Of a stretch of 64,000 bases of DNA, positions 49,362 to 61,153 are shown in pieces. The translations under genes were made by a program, and so were the position numbers. The notes beneath the pieces are model-generated. The model saw only the letters and a list, made by a program, of their open reading frames with translations. It ran no database searches and was not told the DNA's origin. Every line of letters begins with the position of its first letter. Position 1 is the first letter of the stretch. This DNA comes from Sordaria brevicollis (taxonomy: Eukaryota; Ascomycota; Sordariomycetes; Sordariales; Sordariaceae): assembly GCA_033439795.1 (NCBI GenBank), contig JAUTDP010000002.1, positions 3,286,001 through 3,350,000 on the forward strand. The letters run 5' to 3'.

Positions 49362-52300
49362 CTTGTTGGTCGGGCTGGGAGACAGCTATGTCGACGACTG
49401 ACCGCCAGGAAAGGAAAAGGAAGCAAGGGAAAAGTCGTGGTTCGCAAAGGTCGTGGTTTGCATCGTCAGGACATTACTGCTTTGGGTGGGTGTTGTTGAC
49501 TTTCTGTTCTTGGTGTGCAAACTTGGTTGCGGCGGCAGTACCTCTATGGTAAGGAGACAACTGGCGGCGGCGGAGGAATGTGGACAATGCAAGTGCGTTC
49601 TTGCGGTCGAAGCCCCTTTCCCCTTTGGTCCCTTCACCGAGTTTGCACTTTTTGGTCTGATGAAATGCAGTCGCCCCGGGCAACCGCAGTCACAGTCGGA
49701 ACAAGGTATCGCAATGGCAAGTGCAGCAGAACAACAGGTCGTTAATCCCAATGGTTTCTCGTCGTGTATACCAAGCGTGTGTCGTCGTCTGTAGTCGCAA
49801 TTTGGAAAATGGGTGCGGCCGTGGGTTGACAGCCGCCTAACTGCTGCAGGGTGGCAGGGTACCTCTTGGACGCTGTAAAAATGGCGTGCGTCAAAGTCCT
49901 CCGAGGTAAGGGATCGATAGTGATAAGTCGTAAAGGCCCGAACACCCAAGACACGAACCGGTTCGGCTTGCGATTTGCAATTGCGGTCGCAGTCGGCAGG
50001 CGACAATGATGAGACAATTGACGACAGAGAATTGGGCGATTGGAATTTTCACATTCAGGTCCGTGGAAAAGAAAGGTCTGCTTCGCTCCCTGCTGAACGG
50101 AATGGATTCGCTGCTGGGTCGTCGGTCGGTGGCCTGGGGCCTCTCTGGGGGGGACTTGGCCGCTTTTGGGTGGTGGAGGTCAACGAGACAACCTGAACCT
50201 GCAAGCCGGAGCTGGGGACCACTGGCAAGTTGAGTGACCAAAACCTGGGGCCACAACTCAATGCTTCATGCACAATGTGTAGGTGTATGTATCTCTGTAT
50301 GTACCTGTGAGGGACGGGACAAGAGTCAAAAGGGATCCGACTTGCAGTCTTTCCCTCTCCCTTTTGCTGCTGTCCAAACTCCAGACTCCAGAACTCCAGA
50401 GACAGGCGATCGGCTATGGCGGACACGGGGGTGGAAACAGAGACACCGCTGTTGTTGTTCGGCTCGATAGGCGAGGGGATCGCTGCCAAACAGATTCAAG
50501 CAAGTGTCGACGGCGTGGATTGCTAGCCCAATTGCTCAATGGCTTGAGACTCGATCGGTTCAAAGGTAATGAGTGGACGTCAACGGTGAGGTCGATCCAA
50601 GAGTGAGAGAAAGTCCGTAGAGGTATAGTCTAAGGCGACTGTTGCCGTGGAGCACGTTGTCGTTAGATGGGTAGCTACGTCTAGTATCTACCACAATAGA
50701 AAAACGAAGGGAAAGAGACAACAAAGTGTATAGACAACAAAGAGTCCTCAAAGTCACCACACCTTTCACATTCAACACACACAGAGAGACAGACTAGTAG
50801 CCACAGCGTCACCAATGAGTGAATGGAAGGGTTAGACCTCTGGGGACGGGAGTACAGCAGGTGTACTTTGTCGTAGGTGGTGGAAAGGAAAGAAGGGAGA
50901 AAAAGTGTGTGGTGTGGTTGAATCAATGGAATCAAGCTCGAGACACATGCAATATCAACAAGGTCAATTGGCAAGCCCTTCTTCCCCCAGAGACTTTCTC
51001 GCACTTCCTTCCCTTCCCGTCCTGCCCTGGGTGAGCAGCTTGTCCGCCCGTGCTCTCATTGCCCGTGTCGCCCGTCTCGGCTCGCAGGTGTGCGATGGCT
51101 GCCACTGGACATCCTTCCATCTTTTCTACCTGGTCTACCTGGTAGGGGGCCCTGGACCGTGATGGCCGGCCGCCCACCGGGACCCGCCTGCCTTGGTGTC
51201 GAAAACCGACTGGGTCCTTGCGGGAGACAAAAGACGCTCAAGTTTGGTGCCGGGTCAGGGAACCCTCTCGGATTGGCGCGATTTGCTCTCATACCCCAGC
51301 CGTCAGCTCGTGCCAGCGGTACGTACCCCGGCAAGCACACGGCGGGTGCGTGAAAACACTGGAGAGTGGAGACGATGAGAGGAAAGACGGGAGCACGGCC
51401 ACGCTTTCCAATTGACGCTAGCGCCATGGAAAGTCAAAAGTGGAGTTCCTGACTTGGCCATGCCTTCTTTCTGTTCTTCCTTGGTTTCCATCGGCGGGCA
51501 CAACGGGCACATCACTCCTTCCTCCAATCTCACCGGCCATCGACGTTTTTGGCTCTCTTTTTTTGCTTGTTTGAAACCAGAATTTGAAATGCACGTCGAT
51601 GCATTCCCAATTCCATGTCCACTCGCCAATTTTACCAAATCAACATGATCCCTCCACAAACGCGAAACAAGAGCAATGCAGAAACTGCAGATGCCAATTC
51701 ATCTTCTTTGTAATAATGCACGTCATGGAAATCCACACGAGTACGAGCTTCGTGCTGTGTGTGTATCGTGGCATCGGGTATCCTTCGTGCCTTTCCTCCT
51801 GCCACATGCTCCTGCCGTATGTATGCTCGACCGACCGAAACGCCATGCTTTCCTTCATAAAAAGGGATGTGATGAGTACTGACCTCGAGGTCTGTTCGCA
51901 CTGAGTGACACCGCCGTCTCTTGATCAAATGCTATCTTCTTTTCCCTCCCCTATACCATTCAACTGGCTTCAGTCCTCGTCCGACCCAAAGCGAGACAAA
52001 TGTTTGAGAGATTATCTTCTCTCAACGTTGGTGCCCGCTGCTTCCAGTCTTATTCCGTGTCTGACGGTCGGTTGACTGCGTTGTTTGGGGTTTTGCTTTT
52101 GCGATCGATCTACATACGTTGGATTATTATCTGACCGTGGATCAGTTGGAACATGTCATACCCATTCAATCCCTCTGGCCTTTTAACGTTTAACGACTTT
52201 ACAAAAGTCGATCGTCTGGAGCCTTCAACCTCAAATACAAGATGCATTAAAGTCCGCATGCAAATTGTGCTCCGCAAGCCACGGCTCACGCCATGCAACA

Positions 52301-55300
52301 GCCTCGGCCCCTGGTTCTCGGGAAAAGGTCTCAATGCACCCCAAAAACCTGCCTTTCCATCATGGACTTTGAAACAAGGATCTTCCTCCTCTTTTGTTGG
52401 ATATCGTGTCGGAGATCGCTGCACTCCATTGCGGAGCTGGAGCTGGACCTTGCAGCAGGCCACGCCGGCCACGACCACCATGACCATGCGAGAATCACCA
52501 CTCGATAACCCTTCGCCGTTCATCTCATTGCGAGTTCCAGACATTCACTCGCCCCACGGCACGTTATCTTCTGACGAAGACAAGCCAATTCATGAGCCTT
52601 TCAAGGCCCTATGAACAACGATATCCTTCTCTTCATCTTGTGGCCCTCTGGCCATCCCCATCCACACCAGCTGGTCACCTGCCTAGCTCGAGATACATGT
52701 CACCATCTGGTTCGCTCTTTTGTCAAGAGATTTCCTGTTCATTTCCATCTTGACTCCTTCATGACGTCTCAGGCTCTCCCCTCAATCACCACATACGCCG
52801 GAACAAGTTAGCCGGTTGGGACACAGCGTCGCTGTTCTCGGGAAAGCGAAGACAGCAAATATTGACCTGTCTAGTCCTGAAGACTCCCTGCCGCAGCCCT
52901 TTCCCGGAAGATGCGTGGGGGGAGAGAGGTTCCTTGCATTGTTTCTTCATTCATACTGCAACATGCATGCGGAACTCAACGTCACGATATCCCAATCACT
53001 TGCTGTTGTCAGCTCGCCGTTCACAAGCCATATCGACGCCAATGGGGGGCGGAACATTAGTTCGTTGCTCTGTGTTCCTCCCGGGTCTACTTTCCATTTT
53101 CTCAACACAGCTCTTTCACACTCACTGTGTCTGCTATAAAATTGGTCAAAAGCATATAAGCGGCTGAGGACCAGGATCGGGAAGTAGAAGTTGGAAAGGA
53201 TCTGATTTGGGTTATATCTCGCCTACCATCCACCGTAAGAGCACATAAGCGAATCCCTATACCACAGCGGATTATTTGTTCACGAGCCGTGTCAATGTCC
53301 GGCGAGCCAGCCGGAACCTTTCCTTCAAAGGGCAAGAGACCATAGAGTGGTCGACCACATCAGCATCTACGTCTATACTATAACAAAGCTGTGAATATCC
53401 GATTACATATGACCAGGAAGGGAACCTTCCCCAGGCGCGGCTCGATTGCGAGTGTGCAACTGAATATGATACTGAGCTCATTTCTCGCTACCCATTTTCT
53501 ATTCGTTGAGCTCTACCAAAGTGAGACTGAATGGCCACGCACCAGGGCAAAATTCTCGGGCCGGCGATCATCTTTCTTCATTGTTTTCTGCATCTGCTGT
53601 GTTCCCCTTTAAGTCTGGGACAACGCCGTCAAAACACCCGTTCTTTGGCGATCAAGTGATCGGCTTGAGATGGACACAATGTTGTGTCTTCACGACACAG
53701 CATCTTCGCCTCCTTCTGATTTACATACACAGCATGGTTTATGCACTGGAGCGAGCCGCCAGATGCGCGTTAGATAATGTTGTCTGTGTATCCCTTCAAG
53801 AGAGAATGAACAGCGAGGACATTGAAACGGTCTCAGTATAGCCTAAAGATGGCGCTCGTGTTAGGCAACTTGATGCTTGATCATATGCTGTGGAATGTTT
53901 AAGGCAAAGTCCAAGTGGTGTATGTCGCCGCCTTCGGTCTCGGGCGGGAGTACTTTGTATGCATGTCTGTCCTTTGTCTATGGTCTATTTTGTGATGGCA
54001 ATATATTTGATAGAGCCTCAAGGTATGACCGTCGCGGGCAGCTCTTCAGTCAGTCATTACCTGTTTTGGCAATCAATTACTGGTAATCATCGCTTTTCTT
54101 CCTCGACTCTAACCGCGCAAAAGAGGCATTGGTTGTTTACACGGGATCATCAAACCATAATCCCATTAACAAGACCAGAAAGCTCCAAAAGAGTCTCAAA
54201 GGATCCCGAACCATGAATTCCATAACGACCAATCTAATGTCCACCCGCGTTCGACGTCTAGTTTCAGTGCTGGCTGACCACTCACCACCCGTTCTTTTTA
54301 TAGTCCATGAGAACCACGCTGGTACTCACCTTGATTGTTCAGCCTTGTTGCCGCCAAGCCCTTCTCTTAATTGAAAATGAAGAATGGTGGGTGTTTGACG
54401 TGGACAACTTGTCTTCCAACGAAACGGGATATATCCATACCCATAAAATGTGTGTCAGGTTGGATTGGGTAAGCCACATTCTAGACTACGCCATATTTCA
54501 TCTCACAGGCTTCGGTATTTTTTTTGTGTACGTACCGCATTAGCAACGACGACATCAAAGTCTCTTCATCTTAATCATAGACGGCAACCATCGAACGTTG
54601 GTTCTTTCGGTTCGCTCCTCGACTTTTCAATTTACCTTGCCACGCTCCCTACCTACGCTACCTACCGAGGAAAAAATGCATTGGATACCGAGCATGTACC
54701 AGTACCCTTCAAACCTAAAGGTCTTTTTACGCTTATCGTCCTCCCATCCAAAGCCCATTGTGTCAGCCACAGTCTCGTAAACCACCAGCGGCGAGACATA
54801 CACCGGGGAGAGACAGACACCGAACGAACGAACGATCCCTTATTATGATCCAGAACTAACTGCAAGGTGAAAAATGTTTTTTTTTCTCTCTTCCTGCCAA
54901 GATTCCCCAGTTGCGCCGACCGATACCGCCTCTGCCGTAACTTCGTCGTGTCGTGCCGTTCCGTTGTCCGAGACAGTGGGCAGATAGATATGGGGAACGT
55001 ACAGTTTATATTATGGTGCTGTTCTGGAACTTGTATATAGCGTTCTCGTAGGCATGTAGGTTAGGTAGCCTTTTTATGCCTCTTCCAGTTATTAGGACTG
55101 AGTGGACGTTCTCGAAGTGAAGCCTCGAAGGTTGCTCTCTGAAGGGTAGAGAAAGGTCAGAAGATATGTCAAGGCTGTGATTGCATTGAAACATAGGGTT
55201 TGGTTCTAAAATGTTAAGCCACAGCATAGCACCAAACAGCACAGATGTCCAAGCAAAAAAAGAATCAACCGAACGTTGTGAGACAAGTCTCCGGCATCAA

Positions 55301-55881
55301 CCCGTGACTTATCACACATTTCCAGTTGTACGTAGCCGCAATATTTTACGCGCGCGCGGACGGGCTTTGGCGCTCGGCAAGAGATTTCGTCGCTTCCTCG
55401 CTTCGCTAATAGCAGCGAAATATTACCTTAACGGGAAGTAGCCAGCCGTAGATGTAGGGATTAGCTCGGCGGTAGTAGCAACATTCAGCACTGTCCAGCA
55501 GCCAGTCGCCGGACATGTGTGAAGGGTGAAAAAGAAAAGAAAGAAAAATCTTAACATGACCGTGTCACCGCCCTGAAAGCCCTTTTTTTCAGGCAGGTCA
55601 GAGCGTGGTATTAACGCCGTTAAACTTCGTGGCTTGCGTTTCGTTTCGTTTCGTTACTTTGTGTCTGGAGGCAGGTGGAAAGTATGCCTCAAATGGTACT
55701 GGTAGAACCGAGTGATGATTGAAGCTCGCTCACCGTCGGTAATCTTGTCTTGCAAATTCTCCCTGTCATGAAACCTGCGACTTTGGATCAAAGAACAATG
55801 CGCCCTTCAATACATCCGTCAAGTGGCAGCCGCCGCCAGTCAAGAAATCAAATTGTCCACCGCAGCGGGCAAACATCATCA
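49362..55881. other. Long region without a supportable gene
   Basis: About 6.5 kb. The first part includes the leader and promoter of the 1,143-residue gene. An open minus-strand stretch of about 206 codons (50006-49386) is composed like UTR/promoter DNA. A plus-strand ATG frame of 153 codons at 52153-52614 shows no recognisable domain, and a comparable frame is open on the opposite strand, so I do not call it. TGTGTG/GATAGATA-type short repeats occur. No tRNA or 5S motif was seen. Confidence 0.4.
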
Positions 55882-57066
55882 TCAAATCTCCGTCCGTTCT
55901 ACATCATATTCTATGATTTGCTGGGGGGCAGCTGAACAGTATAGGAGAGCGCGCGCCATCCCCTGTCTTTGATGGCGGCGAAGGGCAGCATATAGGCGAC
56001 ACCAAAGACGGGTTCGGACATGTGTATGCTCTTCATCATATGTTTGTCTTCGGGGATCGGGGTGATCACTGAATGAGCCTCTTGGGTCTACCCTGAGGTC
56101 GAAACGTTGCAAGTATGTAAAAGAGCCAACGGCATCCTCTTCGCAAGCAAATGCCCGACAACTGGCACATGTCACGGCACAGCTGAACCCTGAACCCCCT
56201 GATGTTTGATACTTCCGACTCGATGATGCCGACGGGCTTCTGCTGACGGACTTCTGCCGATACAGTTGCTTGCCTGTGGTCATCATCAGGTCCAAGGCAT
56301 CGGCCATGGCTTCGGACATGGCCATTGTATCGGGTCACCGCAATGGCGAGACGATTCGTATGCTTTTCACCCATGAAAAATGGCTATGTGGATAGCGACC
56401 ATACTCTGGGATCTCCTGTAAGTCCAGAAGCCAGTACTTGCAAATAGACCAAAAAGATGGCCTCGAAACAACCCAAGAGAAGTGTCGTATCGACGGTGGC
56501 CACAACCGACGAGATGTTCTAGGATCCCTTTGATGACCTGATCCGAGGGCATGTTTGCAAAGACCTTAGCAAGGTTCATGCGTCGTCGAAACTCGAGCTG
56601 GTTCTTGGTGAATACGGGTTGGATGCACCATTATCAGCCGTCTGAACCAAACTCGCAAAGTATCTGATGGTGTGCCGCCATTGGTGAAAGTCGCGATGCG
56701 GCCCCGGGCTGAGGCCTGGTGATTTCCCAAGAACAGCCAGGGGAAAGCGAGCCATTGAGGCCATCACTGGCAGGACCTCTCTGTCAGCAAGCCCGTCATC
56801 GTACTTATCAGTTCCTCTTCGAGATCGATGTGTTGTCCGTTTCACTGTAGCGGGCAGTTGGCGGGAAGCACGATGTGCGTTTGTTCTAGAAGGCGGGAAG
56901 AACATCCCATGCAAGAGGCCTGGTCAGTCCGGTGCTCGTGATGATGTTTTCGAGAAGGATTCGATGCCCACTGTTGGTGAACTCGTGATGTTGCTCCTTT
57001 TGCGGACGTTAGCGCAGCTGCACTAACAGCAACAGCTAGTGCAAACAACCCAATCATAGCTGCCAT
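55882..57066 (-). pseudogene. Possible broken or mis-spliced gene, fragmentary frames
   Basis: The minus strand holds a run of neighbouring protein-like frames in different phases. An ATG at 57066 gives a signal-peptide-like start (MAAMIGLFALAVAVSAAALT). A stretch near 56630-56360 reads KNQLEFRRRMNLAKVFANMP and onward. A last stretch near 56080-55910 reads SEPVFGVAYMLPFAAIKDRG. A plausible intron in the first frame (GTTAGT, GCTAAC branch, CAACAG; about 57 nt) lies near 57027-56971, but I could not join all frames with good splice sites. It may be an unrecognised multi-exon gene, a decayed gene, or chance. It is divergent from gcn20, about 250 bp away. Confidence 0.2.
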
Positions 57067-57320
57067 TATTACCCCACCTTCGAGCGGTCAGTGGACGGCA
57101 AATTCCGCCCCGCGCCCAAACACCGACGACGAGGGCAGCTCTGATCCCCCGGGAGACGGACCGGCGCCGTGAGAAGTATCAGAAGTTGGACTCCACTTTG
57201 ATATCGACTCCGACAGGCTACAGCTATACGATCGAGGTCAAGCAAAAGGTGAAACCTAAACAGTGTTTGTTTTTTTCACCGTATTTTGATCAGGCAACCA
57301 GTCAGACGATCCTAGCCAAA

Positions 57321-59570
57321 ATGGAAGCCGAAATCAGGACCGTTCTTCCCAACATCGACCCGATCATCTCGGAGTATTCGGCCGGCTATCTCACCCATGC
57401 CTCCACGGCCTGGACCGGCGATGAGGAGGCTACCGGCCCGTCTCCGCTCGCCGAGGCCGCCTCCACCATCACGGACCTGCTGATCTCGGCCTCCGGTGGT
57501 ACTAATGTCGCCCTGCAGGAAAAGATCCGTCAGCTCGTCGACAAGTGGGTGGACAGGTATTCGGCCGCCAACGACAACCAGGAGAGGAGGGCACCGGCTG
57601 TGAAGCGTCTGGACCAGACCATCCAAGTGAGCGCTCAGAGGAATATCTCGTCGACCCTGGCCGTGGCCACGGGCGGTGTTGATCTCGAGTCGGCCAACGC
57701 CAGGAAGGTTGAGTCCAAGGTCGACAAGAAGAAGCTGGAGAAGGCCGAGAGGAAGATTGCGGCCAAGCAGAACAAGAAGACCTTCAAGACGGTCGAGTAT
57801 GAGGCCTCACGTCTGCTCAACCAGGTCGACCCTGCTCAGTCGTACGAGGAGTTCTACATGGCCGTCAACCCTCTGCAGATGAACGGTGCTCAGGGCAAGA
57901 CCAAGGACATCAAGATCGACAACATCGACGTTACCATTGGCGGTCTCAGAATCTTGACCGATACCACTCTCACGCTCGCCTACGGTCATCGTTATGGTCT
58001 CGTCGGTCACAACGGTGTCGGTAAATCTACGCTTCTCAGAGCCCTCTCCCGCAGAGAGGTCCCCATTCCCACGCACATCTCTATTCTTCACGTCGAGCAG
58101 GAACTCACCGGTGACGACACACCCGCCATCCAGGCCGTTCTGGACGCCGACGTTTGGCGCAAGGTTCTTCTCAAGGAGCAGGCAGAAATCATCCAAAAGT
58201 TGGCCGACATCGAGGCTCAGCGCGTCGGGTTGGCTGACACCTCAGCCGATGCTGCTAGGCTCGACCGGGAGCGTGAGGTTCAGGACAACAAGCTGGGCGA
58301 GATCCAAGGCAAGCTTGCCGAGATGGAGTCAGACAAGGCCGAATCTCGCGCTGCCAGTATTCTTGCCGGTCTGGGTTTCTCGCCAGAGCGCCAGCAGTTC
58401 GCGACCAAGACCTTCTCCGGTGGTTGGCGTATGCGTCTCGCGCTCGCGCGTGCCCTCTTCTGCGAGCCCGACCTCCTGCTTCTCGACGAACCGTCCAACA
58501 TGTTGGACGTCCCCTCCATTACCTTCTTATCCAACTACCTGCAGACCTACCCTAGCACGGTTCTTGTCGTTTCTCACGACAGAGCCTTCCTTAACGAGGT
58601 TGCCACCGACATCATCCACCAGCACTCGATGCGTCTCGACTACTACCGCGGCGCTAACTTCGACTCGTTCTACGCTACGCGCGAGGAGCGCAAGAAGGTG
58701 GCCAAGCGCGAGTACGAGAACCAGATGGCGCAGCGCGCGCACTTGCAGGCCTTCATCGACAAGTTCCGCTACAACGCGGCCAAGTCGTCCGAAGCGCAGT
58801 CGCGCATCAAGAAGCTCGAGAAGATGCCCGTGCTCGAGCCGCCCGAGACGGAATACTCCGTGCACTTCAAGTTCCCCGAAGTCGAAAAGCTGTCGCCGCC
58901 CATCGTGCAAATGTCTGAGGTCACCTTCGGCTACACCCCCGACAAGATCCTGCTGCGCAACGTCGACCTGGACGTGCAGCTCGACTCGCGTATCGGCATC
59001 GTCGGTCCCAACGGTGCCGGTAAAACCACCATTCTCAAGCTGCTCGTCGGCAAGCTTTCTCCGTCTTCAGGTCTCATCACCATGCACCCCCGTCTCCGCA
59101 TCGGCTTCTTCGCGCAGCACCACGTCGACGCGCTCGACCTCAACGCTTCGGCCGTGTCCTTCATGGCCAAGACCTACCCCGGCAAGACGGACGAAGAATA
59201 CCGTCGCCAGCTCGGCGCGTTCGGCATCACTGGGACCACGGGTCTCCAAAAGATGGCTTTGCTCTCCGGTGGTCAAAAGTCTCGTGTGGCGTTCGCCTGC
59301 CTGGCGCTCACGCAGCCGCACATCCTGGTGCTGGACGAACCGTCCAACCACTTGGATATCGAAGCCATGGACGCGCTCTCCGAAGCGCTGCAGAAGTTCG
59401 AGGGTGGTGTGCTGATGGTTTCTCACGACGTCACCATGTTGCAGACGGTGTGCAAGAGCTTGTGGGTGTGCGAGAATGGTACGGTCGAGAAGTTTCCTGG
59501 TGATGTGCAGGCGTACAAGAAGAGGATTGCGGCGCAGGCGGATGCGGCGGGTGTTGTGAAGAAGCATTAA
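57321..59570 (+). CDS. gcn20: Gcn20-type ABCF ATPase, activator of Gcn2 kinase
   Basis: This soluble ABC-F protein has two ATP-binding cassettes and no membrane domain. In yeast, Gcn20 binds Gcn1 on ribosomes and helps uncharged tRNA activate the eIF2-alpha kinase Gcn2. The protein has 749 residues, against 752 in yeast. The start at 57321 (CCAAAATGG) gives MEAEIRTVLPNIDPIISEYS, a family-type N-terminus; the frame upstream has no ATG. The N-terminal 200 residues form the Gcn1-binding type region. Cassette 1 has Walker A GHNGVGKST (about 229), signature FSGGWRMRLALARAL (about 365) and Walker B LLLLDEPSN (about 384). Cassette 2 has GPNGAGKTT (about 562), LSGGQKSR (about 648) and ILVLDEPSNHLD (about 667). 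The coding part has no introns. A possible leader intron (GTGAAA...GATCAG) ends about 27 nt before the ATG. It converges with cpc-1. Confidence 0.93.
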   Translation: MEAEIRTVLPNIDPIISEYSAGYLTHASTAWTGDEEATGPSPLAEAASTITDLLISASGGTNVALQEKIRQLVDKWVDRYSAANDNQERRAPAVKRLDQTIQVSAQRNISSTLAVATGGVDLESANARKVESKVDKKKLEKAERKIAAKQNKKTFKTVEYEASRLLNQVDPAQSYEEFYMAVNPLQMNGAQGKTKDIKIDNIDVTIGGLRILTDTTLTLAYGHRYGLVGHNGVGKSTLLRALSRREVPIPTHISILHVEQELTGDDTPAIQAVLDADVWRKVLLKEQAEIIQKLADIEAQRVGLADTSADAARLDREREVQDNKLGEIQGKLAEMESDKAESRAASILAGLGFSPERQQFATKTFSGGWRMRLALARALFCEPDLLLLDEPSNMLDVPSITFLSNYLQTYPSTVLVVSHDRAFLNEVATDIIHQHSMRLDYYRGANFDSFYATREERKKVAKREYENQMAQRAHLQAFIDKFRYNAAKSSEAQSRIKKLEKMPVLEPPETEYSVHFKFPEVEKLSPPIVQMSEVTFGYTPDKILLRNVDLDVQLDSRIGIVGPNGAGKTTILKLLVGKLSPSSGLITMHPRLRIGFFAQHHVDALDLNASAVSFMAKTYPGKTDEEYRRQLGAFGITGTTGLQKMALLSGGQKSRVAFACLALTQPHILVLDEPSNHLDIEAMDALSEALQKFEGGVLMVSHDVTMLQTVCKSLWVCENGTVEKFPGDVQAYKKRIAAQADAAGVVKKH

Positions 59571-61153
59571 GATAGAATGTAGATGGTAACTTGGTTCAAG
59601 GTGTAAAATAGGGTGTGTTAGTTACTACGAACAGCGGAAATGAAAAAATGTTGTTTAAAGCGGCTTTCAAATCGATCCTACTATGTTAATGGCTTTTCTG
59701 TGCTTCCGTTCTTGACTTGTGATTTTGTGCGCGTGATTATTCCAGGAGGTATGGTAGAGTTGGGTTTTCACAGGGAAAATGTAATTAAGCCAACAACATA
59801 CGAGACACACAAGAGGTTGCGACTGGCTCTTCACCGATGGTTGTAGATTTTTCCAACTTCGTATTCCTTTCTTGTCATGATGTGAAGCACTTACACTTAG
59901 CCCAAGGTGAAAGAAGAACCACTTGGCTGATCTATGTTCTCCTTGCAAATAATCTCACGGTCTTGTACGTGGTGGTTTGATATTGTCTTTGCTCACAGGT
60001 CACGATCAGTTTCATCCCATTTGATTACCAAAATCTATTCCTCACCTTCCACCCCTTCATAATTATCTTCCATGGTGGATCAAATGTTCTTTATGTGTTC
60101 GGACTGCGTGATTCTTCTTCCTGTTATGGTAGTAGCAACATTAAGAGACTTGAGGTGATAGTAGTAGAGACTATACAGAGTAACTTATTTTCCCTTTAAC
60201 AGTGTCGGTATTTAAAATAGGCCAGGTTTTCTTTCTTCCATCAACAGGTGTAGAAAGATTATTGGGATGGAACCGTCAGCAACTTGGACCAACGTATATT
60301 TCCAGAGAAGGAGACACATCTTCATAGAGGACATGACTGGAGTCTCACGCTTACTGACTAGGTACCTGCCTTAAAAATAGCCATTAATTTCACAACAACA
60401 AAAAAAGCAGGATATGAACCTTAACGGACGTTAGTCAACATGGTTAAGAGTTACTCACAAGTGACTGACAATGGAACACATCACGGCATTTGCTATGCTA
60501 AACCGTGATAAAGTAGTCATCAAGGGATATGGTAGTTCGCAAATCAAGCAAGCGATGAGCGACCATATCAAACACTTCGCTGTACTTCTCACATGATGAA
60601 GGTTAACAAGCGGGAACATGTTCACAACGGAATCTACAGGCGTTTGTTATCGAGGCCGAGGACATCTGTATGTTAGACCTGTTCGATACAAACATTTTTG
60701 GAACGAACGAAGGTTGATGAAGTGGGAGGCCTTAGAGTTACCGATCCGGTGATGGACTGGGTTGGGCGCAGGACGTGAGCAAAACAATGTGGAGGCATCA
60801 CATTGGCTTGAGATCAAGTTGGGGCTTGGTCAGCGACCTAACATAGGATAGCAACAAAATTACGGGTTGGAAGCGGTCACAAAAGGCACCATGGAAGCAA
60901 AATTGGAAAACAATTGAAAACTTTTGATTTGGTTTCCGCTGGATGTGTAACAGCAAGGAAAGGTATCTGAAAACCCCTAAGACCAGTAAATATCCCAAGT
61001 CGCGATCGATAGATCAAGCGACGCTCGTAAAAATCAAATAAAAATAATCCAAATGAGAAGAGAAGTAAGAATTTCACAAAAGACAATGAAACCCCTCCTC
61101 GATGCCGGTCATCGAGGGATATTTTTTTCATTCATGGAGCCGAAAGGTTCGGT
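59571..61153. other. Convergent intergenic between gcn20 and cpc-1
   Basis: AT-richer than the flanks, with no supportable coding region. It probably holds the two 3' UTRs (gcn20 to about 59.8 kb; cpc-1 from about 61.0 kb). No repeats of note. Confidence 0.5.

Noticed and set aside
49386..50006. 206-codon minus-strand frame upstream of the 1,143-residue gene
   Set aside because: Lies in its leader/promoter; composition (Cys/His/Ser scatter) is not protein-like and it ends before the true ATG.
52153..52614. 153-codon plus-strand ATG frame
   Set aside because: No domain, unbiased codons, and a similar-length frame is open on the other strand, so chance is likely.
57186..57320. Longer N-terminus for Gcn20
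   Set aside because: The upstream frame has no ATG; the 57321 start gives the family-type N-terminus and a good context.
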